Shown: positions 1-5,257 of the stretch, piece by piece
Position numbering within the stretch: the stretch's first letter is position 1
Layout: each line of letters begins with the position of its first letter
DNA from: Alphaproteobacteria bacterium
GTDB taxonomy: Bacteria > Pseudomonadota > Alphaproteobacteria > Rickettsiales > JAIXRX01
Direction: 5' to 3'
Length of the DNA stretch: 8,265 nt
Assembly (NCBI GenBank): GCA_027485005.1
Contig: JAIXRX010000093.1
Location: 1-8,265 of the forward strand
Translations under genes and position numbers: made by a program
Notes under the pieces: generated by a model
What the model saw: the letters and a program-made list of their open reading frames with translations, nothing else
Database searches by the model: none
Told to the model about the DNA's origin: nothing

Positions 1-731
1 ACCGCACCGCGCGCAGTGTTGATGAGGTAAGCGCCTTCTTTCATATTCGCAAAGCGTTCCGCATTCATTAAATGGTGGGTGGCGGGAGTGTAAGGGCAGG
101 TAAGTGCCACCAAGTCCACATGCGCAAGCATTTCATCAAGGTCGTGCCAGTAGGTGGCTTCGAGTTGATTTTCTAGGCTTTCATGTAAGCGTTCACGCTT
201 ATGGTAATGCACATGCAAACGAAAGCCTTTGGCGCGTTCAGCCACCGCTTGGCCAATCCGCCCCATGCCCACAATCCCCAATTTTTTCCCTGCCACACGC
301 TTGCCCATCATAAAGGTCGGCGTCCAGCCTTGCCATGCGTCGGTTTGCATCAGGCGCGTACCTTCAGCCATGCGGCGTGGTGCTGCCAGAATGAGCGCCA
401 TGGTTATGTCGGCTGTGTCTTCCGTCAGCACGTTGGGGGTGTTGGTCACCACGATATTTTTGGCGCGCGCCGCCGCCACATCGATATGATCCACGCCTGC
501 GCCAAAGCTTGCCAGCATTTTGAGTTGCGGCCCAGCTTGCGCCAATAATTCGGCATCAATTTTATCAGTCAGTGTCGGGATCAGCACATCGGCGCGCTGT
601 ACCGCTTCTACCAATTGTGTGCGGCTGAGCGGGGTGTCTGAGGTATTAAGCTGCGCGTCGAATAATTCTTTCAGGCGCGTTTCAACCGCGGCGGGTAATT
701 TGCGGGTTACAATCACGGAGTTTTTTGTCAT
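1..731 (-). CDS. D-2-hydroxyacid dehydrogenase, GyaR/GRHPR-like (3' end outside window)
   Basis: Probable cytosolic glyoxylate/hydroxypyruvate reductase, reducing a 2-keto acid with NAD(P)H. The ATG at 729-731 opens a frame with no stop before base 1. About 243 residues are visible, of roughly 320-330 usual for the family. Seen: the substrate-loop signature ASFGAGVDHID (residues 74-84), the TNTPNVLTEDTAD stretch (96-108), the Rossmann dinucleotide loop GMGRIG (155-160), and INTARG (237-242), whose Arg241 is the catalytic arginine. The catalytic Glu and His lie beyond the edge. After the second Rossmann strand the sequence reads HYHKRERL, with no acidic residue, which in this family tends to go with NADPH use (inference). 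An AAGGAG-type ribosome site lies 11 bases upstream of the start. It is transcribed divergently from the SH3 protein gene. Exact substrate is not certain: phosphoglycerate or formate dehydrogenase relatives are less likely. Confidence 0.9.
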   Translation of the reverse strand, partial: MTKNSVIVTRKLPAAVETRLKELFDAQLNTSDTPLSRTQLVEAVQRADVLIPTLTDKIDAELLAQAGPQLKMLASFGAGVDHIDVAAARAKNIVVTNTPNVLTEDTADITMALILAAPRRMAEGTRLMQTDAWQGWTPTFMMGKRVAGKKLGIVGMGRIGQAVAERAKGFRLHVHYHKRERLHESLENQLEATYWHDLDEMLAHVDLVALTCPYTPATHHLMNAERFANMKEGAYLINTARGA

Positions 732-741
732 TTGAAGGCTT

Positions 742-748
742 GCTCCTT
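742..748 (-). promoter_or_regulatory. Shine-Dalgarno site of the hydroxyacid dehydrogenase
   Basis: On the minus strand AAGGAGC precedes the ATG at 731 by about 11 bases. It is one of the few good ribosome sites in this window and fixes the start. No convincing -35/-10 pair was found for either divergent gene in the 75-base gap 732-806. Confidence 0.6.
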
Positions 749-806
749 TTGAAAAATTACGGCAACTTAGGGCAGATTTTTTGCATCCTGACAAGAGAAG
801 TTCATC

Positions 807-1346
807 ATGCGCCGCAACATATTTGGAATAATTTTTGCCGCTGGTTTGATGGGGTTTGCTGTACCGTCTTTTTCGCAAACGGTACCCGAAGAAACTGTTG
901 AAGAGGTGCAAGAAGAGTCTCAGAAAGCATTGCCACTGCCACGATTTGTTACACTGCGTTCTAAGGATGCGAATGTGCGTGTGGGACCGGGTACGAAATA
1001 CGCTATTCGTTGGGTGTATAAAATGCGCCAAGGCATGCCGATGGAAATCGTCGAAGAATTTGACCATTGGCGCAAAGTACGGGACATTGAAGGCGATACA
1101 GGATGGATTATGAAAGGGATGCTAACTTCTGCCCGCAGCGCGATGGTGAAGGGTGCTAGCATTCAGCTATTGCGTCGCCTGCCAGAGGTAACGTCGCCTA
1201 TTCTAGCACGGGTGGAACCAAAAACATATGCTAAGATATTGGAATGTAATGAAGAATGGTGTAGATTAAGCTTTGATTCTGTAAAAGGATGGTTGCCAAA
1301 AGCCGCTTTATGGGGGGTATATCCTCAAGAAATCATCCAAAAATAA
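807..1346 (+). CDS. Exported protein with two bacterial SH3 domains (COG3807-like)
   Basis: A 179-residue protein, probably periplasmic. Residues 1-23 form a signal peptide: MRRN, a hydrophobic core IFGIIFAAGLMGFAV, and a likely cut after SFS (21-23). An acidic linker rich in Glu follows (26-39). The first bacterial SH3 domain (about 48-107) shows the signature NVRVGPGTKY (56-65), then WRKVRD and TGWI. A second SH3-like repeat (about 112-170) ends in KGWLPKAALWG. Cys147 and Cys152 (ECNEEWC) could form a disulfide in the periplasm. Such domains are thought to bind peptidoglycan or cell-wall peptides; no catalytic domain is present. Relatives are common in Alphaproteobacteria, often next to a hydroxyacid dehydrogenase gene as here (from memory). 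AGAGAAG at 794-800 serves as the ribosome site. No clear terminator follows. Confidence 0.85.
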   Translation: MRRNIFGIIFAAGLMGFAVPSFSQTVPEETVEEVQEESQKALPLPRFVTLRSKDANVRVGPGTKYAIRWVYKMRQGMPMEIVEEFDHWRKVRDIEGDTGWIMKGMLTSARSAMVKGASIQLLRRLPEVTSPILARVEPKTYAKILECNEEWCRLSFDSVKGWLPKAALWGVYPQEIIQK

Positions 1347-1373
1347 AATTAAAAAAGACATAAAAATACGTTG

Positions 1374-1407
1374 TTGTCATAAAACTTTAACAATTGAATG
1401 CTATGCT
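1374..1407 (+). promoter_or_regulatory. Possible promoter of the 312-residue protein gene
   Basis: TTGTCA (1374-1379) is a good -35 box. AATGCT (1397-1402) lies 17 bases on but is a poor -10. An alternative is the extended -10 TGC-TATGCT (1399-1407), which needs no strong -35. Transcription would begin near 1410-1414, leaving a leader of about 60 bases that holds a 12-codon ORF. Confidence 0.3.
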
Positions 1408-1429
1408 GCTTAGTAAGTAAGAGTGCGTG

Positions 1430-1468
1430 ATGCGCCGCCAAACTAACGTCAGAACCAATTTTTCATAA
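1430..1468 (+). CDS. Possible 12-codon leader ORF
   Basis: ATG at 1430 begins a 12-residue frame (MRRQTNVRTNFS) ending with TAA at 1466-1468, seven bases before the ATG of the next gene. A purine-rich AAGTAAGAG sits just upstream at a plausible ribosome-binding distance, while the large gene itself has no Shine-Dalgarno. This fits translational coupling by re-initiation, but so short a frame can easily arise by chance. Confidence 0.2.
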   Translation: MRRQTNVRTNFS

Positions 1469-1475
1469 AAAATCG

Positions 1476-2414
1476 ATGGAACATATACATAGCAACCTCA
1501 CATTAGACGATTTGCACAAGCCATTTTTGGGACTAGCCAAAGCGGCAGGTCTAATTTCGGATGTGCAGCAAGCGGAGTTGCTTGAGTATCAAGCACGGTT
1601 TTTGGCGCTTTCGAGCGCAGGAGTGAGCATACAAGACGCGGTGTTTACGGCGCGTGCAGATAAAAATGTTCTTGATGCTGTCAAAGACGATTGGGCGCCG
1701 ATGGTAGAAGAATTGAAAGGGCGCGGAGTGAACATTGAAGCCGCGCTGCAAGATGCCCGCACCCGCCTTCATGCGCAAGGCGCCAGCACTCCCGCAGAAG
1801 CGCCGGGCATTGGTGAGTTGGCAGTGGGCTACCGTATGCTTGGTGTGGATATTGAGCAGGGTGTTAAAGTCAAGCAAGCCTTACTGTCTGCGCAAGCCTC
1901 TGTGCGCGCGATTGAAGCATTGAACGCCGCTAAAGGCGAAGCGCCACAAAATGGCCCTGTGCCAACACCAGAGGTCGTTGCGGCGGATGTGAAATTCTCG
2001 CGCATTGGCAGCAACCCAAGCGATTCAGGTTTGCTCGTGCGCGCACAAACTAATTGGAAAGACGCGGAAGTATTTAATGCTAAAGCGCATCATGACCCTC
2101 AGCTTCTCATGACAGAAACAGGGCGCATGCAGTTTGCGCAAATGCGTGGCACAGCGATTGCAAATTTTGAAACGGCGCTGTTCTCGTTGCAAGATGCAGG
2201 GCACAAAGCGCAGGCCGATGGCATGAAGCAGGCTTTCTATAAAGGCGTGATGGGTGGCCAATGGCAAGACCGCGTGAACGCCCCGCAGCAAGGCCATAGC
2301 TTCGCGCACCATATTGCAGACCATGTGGCACAACATGGTCAACCACAAACGCATCAACAGCGTTTACTTGCACAATATGCAGGGCCTAATGGCACCAGCG
2401 GCCAAACACTCTAA
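1476..2414 (+). CDS. Hypothetical helical-repeat protein, 312 residues
   Basis: I do not recognise this protein. It appears soluble and mostly helical, with no signal peptide or membrane segment. Three related blocks are visible: SAGVSIQDAVFTAR (47-60), GRGVNIEAALQDAR (82-95) and MLGVDIEQGVKVKQA (121-135). They share a G-V-x-I core spaced 35 and 39 residues apart and each leads into a helix. A low-complexity linker (about 154-168, Pro/Ala) separates this repeat region from a C-terminal helical part. The tail (274-312) is rich in His and Gln, with six histidines between 274 and 293, and ends in a Gly/Ser/Thr stretch. The start ATG is the only one in frame after the stop at 1428 and has no ribosome site. 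Codon use and GC resemble the neighbours. It could be a structural or binding protein, or a secreted effector; nothing here decides that. Confidence 0.75.
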   Translation: MEHIHSNLTLDDLHKPFLGLAKAAGLISDVQQAELLEYQARFLALSSAGVSIQDAVFTARADKNVLDAVKDDWAPMVEELKGRGVNIEAALQDARTRLHAQGASTPAEAPGIGELAVGYRMLGVDIEQGVKVKQALLSAQASVRAIEALNAAKGEAPQNGPVPTPEVVAADVKFSRIGSNPSDSGLLVRAQTNWKDAEVFNAKAHHDPQLLMTETGRMQFAQMRGTAIANFETALFSLQDAGHKAQADGMKQAFYKGVMGGQWQDRVNAPQQGHSFAHHIADHVAQHGQPQTHQQRLLAQYAGPNGTSGQTL

Positions 2415-2418
2415 TACA

Positions 2419-2519
2419 GCGCAGTAGCGCTTCACAGCCTTGAGCGCGTTTCATATGAGCGTTAGTAAACGCGAATGGAAACAAATACATAAGCGCAGTA
2501 GCGCGTCATAACCTTGAGC
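2419..2519. repeat. Cluster of three AGTA-loop hairpins with a 27-base direct repeat
   Basis: Between two converging genes, GCGC-AGTA-GCGC occurs at 2419-2430 and 2493-2504, and GCGTT-AGTA-AACGC at 2459-2472. The first and third are the starts of a 27-base direct repeat (2419-2445 and 2493-2519, 24 of 27 identical, both ending CCTTGAGC). The middle hairpin competes with a longer-range inverted repeat, CGCGTTT (2445-2451) with AAACGCG (2467-2473). There are no U-tracts, so these are not classical intrinsic terminators, though they could help end transcription from both sides or stabilise 3' ends. The rest of 2415-2588 shows no gene. Confidence 0.7.
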
Positions 2520-2588
2520 TATCTTCATGTAAGATTTAGAAAAATCAAACGGAAGAAAATGTATTCAGCCTCGCGCAAGCTCAGTTAT

Positions 2589-3020
2589 CTAACTATTTGT
2601 GCGTACGCGCAAAATCACATCCACATGTGAGAGAATAAGGCCTGCAGGCAAACTTGGCAGGTTAGAAATCGTAACGGCATCTTCGGGAATATCGGTAAGC
2701 ATACCAGTATCTTCACAATACATGTGGTGGTGCGTTTCCGTATTCGTATCAAAGTAAGTGCGGCTACCTTCTACCACAATTTCTTTGAGCAAACCATGGG
2801 TGCGAAATTGGTGCAGAGTATTGTAAATGGTAGCAAGCGAGGCGGGGATGCCAGCCTCTTTACTCTCGCGGTGGAGTGCTTCCGCGCTCACATGGCGGTG
2901 TCCACGGCCAAACATTAAATCCCCTAGCAAAATACGCTGACGAGTAGGGCGTAAACCAGCCTTCGCTAGTTTTTCATTCACATGGGAATAGTTGCGTTTT
3001 AATGTTTTCATGGGCGTCAC
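2589..3020 (-). CDS. irr: Irr-type iron response regulator, Fur family
   Basis: Cytosolic DNA-binding regulator that in Alphaproteobacteria controls haem synthesis and iron-using proteins according to haem/iron status. Seen: LRPTRQR (23-29), the winged-helix region with HVSAEALH (43-50), the recognition segment SLATIYNTLHQF (61-72), FDTNTETHHHMY (90-101) with the three-histidine run 97-99 typical of Irr, and a C-terminal dimerisation strand ending LILSHVDVILRVR. The paired C-x-x-C zinc motifs of true Fur are missing, as expected for Irr. The GCPWH haem-regulatory motif of Bradyrhizobium Irr is also absent; the only cysteine is Cys102. Length (143) is normal. The start is either GTG at 3020 or, more likely to my eye, ATG at 3011 (140 residues); neither has a clear ribosome site. 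A promoter and operator lie just upstream. Confidence 0.88.
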   Translation of the reverse strand: MTPMKTLKRNYSHVNEKLAKAGLRPTRQRILLGDLMFGRGHRHVSAEALHRESKEAGIPASLATIYNTLHQFRTHGLLKEIVVEGSRTYFDTNTETHHHMYCEDTGMLTDIPEDAVTISNLPSLPAGLILSHVDVILRVRTNS

Positions 3021-3035
3021 TCGTACAGAAATAGA

Positions 3036-3052
3036 ATTGGAATGGTTCCAAT
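3036..3052. promoter_or_regulatory. Candidate Irr operator (ICE-like inverted repeat)
   Basis: A perfect palindrome, ATTGGAA-TGG-TTCCAAT: seven-base arms with a three-base spacer. It overlaps the last two bases of the irr -10 box and covers the expected transcription start, the position expected for a repressor site. The TTGGAA/TTCCAA half-sites and spacing resemble the iron control elements bound by Irr (from memory of the family). Autoregulation of irr is inferred. Confidence 0.6.
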
Positions 3053-3079
3053 CTTATTCAGTTTTGCTAATAAATGCAA
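3051..3079 (-). promoter_or_regulatory. Promoter of irr
   Basis: Read on the minus strand: TTGCAT (3079-3074), a 17-base spacer, then TAAGAT (3056-3051), each matching four of six consensus bases. Transcription would start near 3044, inside the palindrome, about 25-35 bases ahead of the start codon. Confidence 0.5.
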
Positions 3080-3101
3080 GGAAAACTGGCTACAGACCAG
3101 T
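3079..3101 (-). terminator. Weak possible terminator after the flavoprotein gene
   Basis: On the minus strand ACTGG (3101-3097), a seven-base loop containing the stop codon, and CCAGT (3089-3085) form a short stem followed by TTTTCC. The stem is only five pairs, so read-through into irr is likely. Confidence 0.25.
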
Positions 3102-4520
3102 GATAATGCGATCTACAAGCTGTTTCACTGTTGGTATAAAACCGTTGGAATAAAACGGATCTTGTCCAAATTTATAGGCATTATGCCCAGAGAACATGAG
3201 ATTGTTTTCAATATCGCCACCATGCGCAATATCCTGCAAGCTTTTTTGAATACAAAAAGAGCGCGGATCCGCTTTTTTACCGGTGGTATAATCGTCGTGG
3301 TCTTTCCAATTGGAAAAACGACAGTGGCTCAGGCAGCCCATGCAATCGATCTGATCTTTTACAATCTCATCGGACGTTTTTTTGTCCACAAACATCAACG
3401 TATCATCAGGGGTTTTCATTGGCTCATCATAGCCAGCTGACACCCATTGTTCAGCACGCTCGGCGTCTTCTGCGGTAAGATAAACAGGGCGTTTGCGCGG
3501 GCCAAACGGGAAGGGCACGGCCATCAAGCCAGTTTCTTCAGTCGCGAAGGGAACTTGGCGTTCTTCACGGCCACGCATATGCATGATGAAATTGTTGTTC
3601 ACAGCCGATGAATAAAAACCCGTCGGGCTGAAACGATTCAAGAAAACATCGCCTTCTTTCAAGGTCAGCAGGCGTTTTTTCCATGCGTCAGGAATTGGGC
3701 TTTCTTGGGTCAAAAGTGGGCGCGTACCATATTGGAAGGCAACGGGGCCAATCTCTGGGTTTTGCAGCCAGTTTTCCCAATCTTTCAGGTGCCACACACC
3801 GCCGGCCATGATAATCGGCACATTGTTAAGGCCCACTTCATTCATGAAGCTGCGCAGTTCTGCTACGCGCGGATACGGGTCTTCAGGCCGTTTCGGATCT
3901 TCACCGTTCGACAGGCCGTTATGCCCGCCCGCCAACCACGGATCTTCATAGACCACGCCGCCAAGTAGCTCGACTTGCTTGCTGTAAGCGCGTTTCCACA
4001 AGGCACGAAAGGCACGCATGGAAGAAACAATCGGGTAATAATGTACGTTATATTCCGCAGCAATATCGCTCAAACGATACGGCATACCCGCGCCGCAGGT
4101 AATGCCATGAATCAGGCCTTTAGCGCCTTCGAGCACGCCGCGCAATACGCGCTCTGCGCCGCCCATTTCCCACAAAACATTCATATGCACACGGCCTTGG
4201 CCATTGGACATTTCATGCGCAATGCGCGCTTGTTGAATGCCGCCTTCAATGCCGTATTTCACGAGTTCTTCATGACGCGCACGGCGGGTGGTAGCGTGAT
4301 ATTCTTGGCGAATCACGTTGCCGTCTTTGTCATAGCTGTCGGCATTCACACCAGAAAACGTGCCCACAGCGCCCGCCGCAGCAAAAGCCCCCGCGGTTGC
4401 GCCCGAAGAAACAGCCACCCCTTTTCCGCCTTCAATAATCGGAAAAACTTCTTTGCCGCCAACCATAACGGAGCCAAGTTTGCGGGTGAAATCAGACGAA
4501 GAAAAAGCAGCAGCAGTCAT
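3090..4520 (-). CDS. Nitronate monooxygenase-like FMN protein with C-terminal Cys cluster
   Basis: A 476-residue protein of the nitronate monooxygenase/2-nitropropane dioxygenase superfamily (COG2070), a cytosolic FMN-binding TIM barrel. Seen: an N-terminal PIIEGGKGVAVSSG segment (27-40), HGITCGAGMP (138-147), the family signature WLAGGHNG (195-202) with His200 in the place of the usual active-site histidine, IIMAGGVW (236-243) for FMN phosphate, and FQYGTRPLLTQES (262-274). After the barrel comes a longer tail with CMGCLSHC (393-400) and Cys423, a possible Fe-S or zinc site not found in classical nitronate monooxygenases. The oxidation of nitronates is therefore uncertain; the substrate may be different. 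The ATG at 4520 has only a weak GAG ribosome site but follows a good promoter. irr lies 70-79 bases downstream on the same strand. Confidence 0.82.
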   Translation of the reverse strand: MTAAAFSSSDFTRKLGSVMVGGKEVFPIIEGGKGVAVSSGATAGAFAAAGAVGTFSGVNADSYDKDGNVIRQEYHATTRRARHEELVKYGIEGGIQQARIAHEMSNGQGRVHMNVLWEMGGAERVLRGVLEGAKGLIHGITCGAGMPYRLSDIAAEYNVHYYPIVSSMRAFRALWKRAYSKQVELLGGVVYEDPWLAGGHNGLSNGEDPKRPEDPYPRVAELRSFMNEVGLNNVPIIMAGGVWHLKDWENWLQNPEIGPVAFQYGTRPLLTQESPIPDAWKKRLLTLKEGDVFLNRFSPTGFYSSAVNNNFIMHMRGREERQVPFATEETGLMAVPFPFGPRKRPVYLTAEDAERAEQWVSAGYDEPMKTPDDTLMFVDKKTSDEIVKDQIDCMGCLSHCRFSNWKDHDDYTTGKKADPRSFCIQKSLQDIAHGGDIENNLMFSGHNAYKFGQDPFYSNGFIPTVKQLVDRIITGL

Positions 4521-4553
4521 GTTTTGTCTCAGGCAGTTAATTTATCTCGGGAG

Positions 4554-4582
4554 TTTCTAGGGGAAATAGCGCCCACTGGCAA
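4554..4582 (-). promoter_or_regulatory. Promoter of the nitronate monooxygenase-like gene
   Basis: On the minus strand TTGCCA (4582-4577, five of six matches), a 17-base spacer, and TAGAAA (4559-4554, four of six). This gives a 5' leader of about 27 bases. It lies after the terminator at 4636-4661, so the gene is an independent unit from the one upstream. Confidence 0.45.
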
Positions 4583-4635
4583 GTATTATGGGAATGTATG
4601 AATAGATAGGTGCCACCCTCAGATTTTAGGCACAA

Positions 4636-4661
4636 AAAAACCCGCACGATGGCGGGTTTTT
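4636..4661 (-). terminator. Intrinsic terminator of the 112-residue protein gene
   Basis: AAAAACCCGC (4636-4645), loop ACGATG, GCGGGTTTTT (4652-4661): a perfect ten-pair stem with a GC-rich core. Read on minus it runs into seven T residues (4640-4634). It is symmetrical enough to work in both directions, but the only gene ending near it is the minus-strand one at 4683. Confidence 0.9.
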
Positions 4662-4665
4662 CTGC

Positions 4666-4688
4666 ACATAGACTCAAAAAATCTATGT
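4666..4688. repeat. Inverted repeat across a stop codon
   Basis: ACATAGA (4666-4672) and TCTATGT (4682-4688) are perfect seven-base arms around nine bases. The right arm covers the stop codon of the 112-residue protein. It forms a second, weaker hairpin just ahead of the terminator. Confidence 0.5.
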
Positions 4689-5021
4689 AATAGAAATCTC
4701 ATCGGGAGACTTCGTCCTTTTCTCTTGAGGTGGTTCTGCACGGCTACAGAACACCAGAATTTCGTCAACATTCTCCAATTTTAAAAGCTCTGTTACCACA
4801 GCGTTAATTTTTTCAGTAACGCCTGTAACAATTTCGCTTCCATGAAAATCTCTCAAAACCTCACGAAGCTTAGGTGTGGGTTTTGTTGATTCTTGTGGAT
4901 AAACAAAAATCGATAGTGAAGATGTTGCGGGATTACCGAGTAATCCTTTTAATTCTTCAAGAAAGTTAGGTATATTCTCACTATCCGTGAGATTTACCGA
5001 TAGGTTGGCTTCTGCTGCCAT
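4683..5021 (-). CDS. Hypothetical protein, 112 residues
   Basis: I do not recognise this protein. It looks soluble, with alternating strand and helix: strand NLSVNLT (6-12), helix IPNFLEELKGLLG (17-29), strand SLSIFVYP (35-42), a helix around 51-59, helix TEKINAVVTELLKL (69-82), strand VDEILVFCS (85-93), and a charged disordered tail KRTKSPDE. There is one cysteine (Cys92), and no signal peptide, membrane segment or known motif. Support for it being real: protein-like pattern, and an excellent terminator 22 bases after its stop. Against: no Shine-Dalgarno before the ATG at 5021, and base composition more AT-rich than polA or the flavoprotein gene. It may be a recently acquired or fast-evolving lineage-specific gene. 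Confidence 0.6.
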   Translation of the reverse strand: MAAEANLSVNLTDSENIPNFLEELKGLLGNPATSSLSIFVYPQESTKPTPKLREVLRDFHGSEIVTGVTEKINAVVTELLKLENVDEILVFCSRAEPPQEKRTKSPDEISIT

Positions 5022-5059
5022 AATTGTAACTGGTTTATAAGAACGCTGTGATTCTTTTT

Positions 5060-5105
5060 TTTAGCGTCCTCTTTAGTGAATAATAATTAAACACTCTTTA
5101 GCGTC
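5060..5105. repeat. Short direct repeats upstream of the 112-residue protein gene
   Basis: TTTAGCGTC occurs at 5060-5068 and 5097-5105, and CTCTTTAG at 5069-5076 and 5094-5101. They lie 40-85 bases upstream of the start at 5021 and could be regulatory half-sites or a small duplication. Confidence 0.35.
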
Positions 5106-5161
5106 GTATTGGGATTACCAATTGCTACACAAAGATTAAGGTCGTTTCTATCATGAGTTTT

Positions 5162-5229
5162 ACCAAAACAAAAATGAAGTTTTTGTGACAATTTGGTTAA
5201 TTTAGGCCAAATGCGAGCGCAGTAGGCGC
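5162..5229. repeat. AT-rich imperfect hairpin followed by a fourth AGTA-type hairpin
   Basis: ACCAAA-A-CAAAAA (5162-5174) pairs with TTTTTG (5180-5185) and TTTGGT (5192-5197), leaving unpaired bases. Then GCGC-AGTAG-GCGC (5217-5229) repeats the motif found after the 312-residue gene. Both lie downstream of polA. The remainder of 5022-5257 shows no gene, and no classical terminator for polA is visible. Confidence 0.5.
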
Positions 5230-5257
5230 GCAGCGGAAGCAATGTAACATATAAAAA

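Noticed and set aside
749..777. TTGAAA and GCAGAT as a promoter for the SH3 protein gene
   Set aside because: The -10 box matches poorly although spacing is 17; not strong enough to list.
772..793. TTGTCA on minus (793-788) as -35 for the hydroxyacid dehydrogenase
   Set aside because: No acceptable -10 box 16-18 bases downstream.
2025..2373. Two open frames on minus opposite the 312-residue gene
   Set aside because: Overlap each other and the longer plus-strand frame; low-complexity Cys/His/Arg-rich products without protein-like pattern.
2589..3020. Reading the Fur-family gene as Fur, Zur or PerR
   Set aside because: It lacks the C-x-x-C zinc pairs and has the Irr-type HHH run and SLATIYNTLHQF segment, so Irr fits better.
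3303..3316. Perfect palindrome TTTCCAATTGGAAA inside the flavoprotein gene, resembling Irr half-sites
   Set aside because: The half-sites are in the reverse order with no spacer, and it lies deep in a coding region encoding the conserved SNW segment, so coding constraint or chance explains it.
3042..3440. Open frame of 132 codons on the plus strand
   Set aside because: Shadow of the flavoprotein gene: it runs antisense to the conserved C-terminal cysteine region and its product has no family-like pattern.
3975..4601. Open frame of 208 codons on the plus strand
   Set aside because: Antisense to the conserved N-terminal half of the flavoprotein gene; composition reflects the opposite strand.
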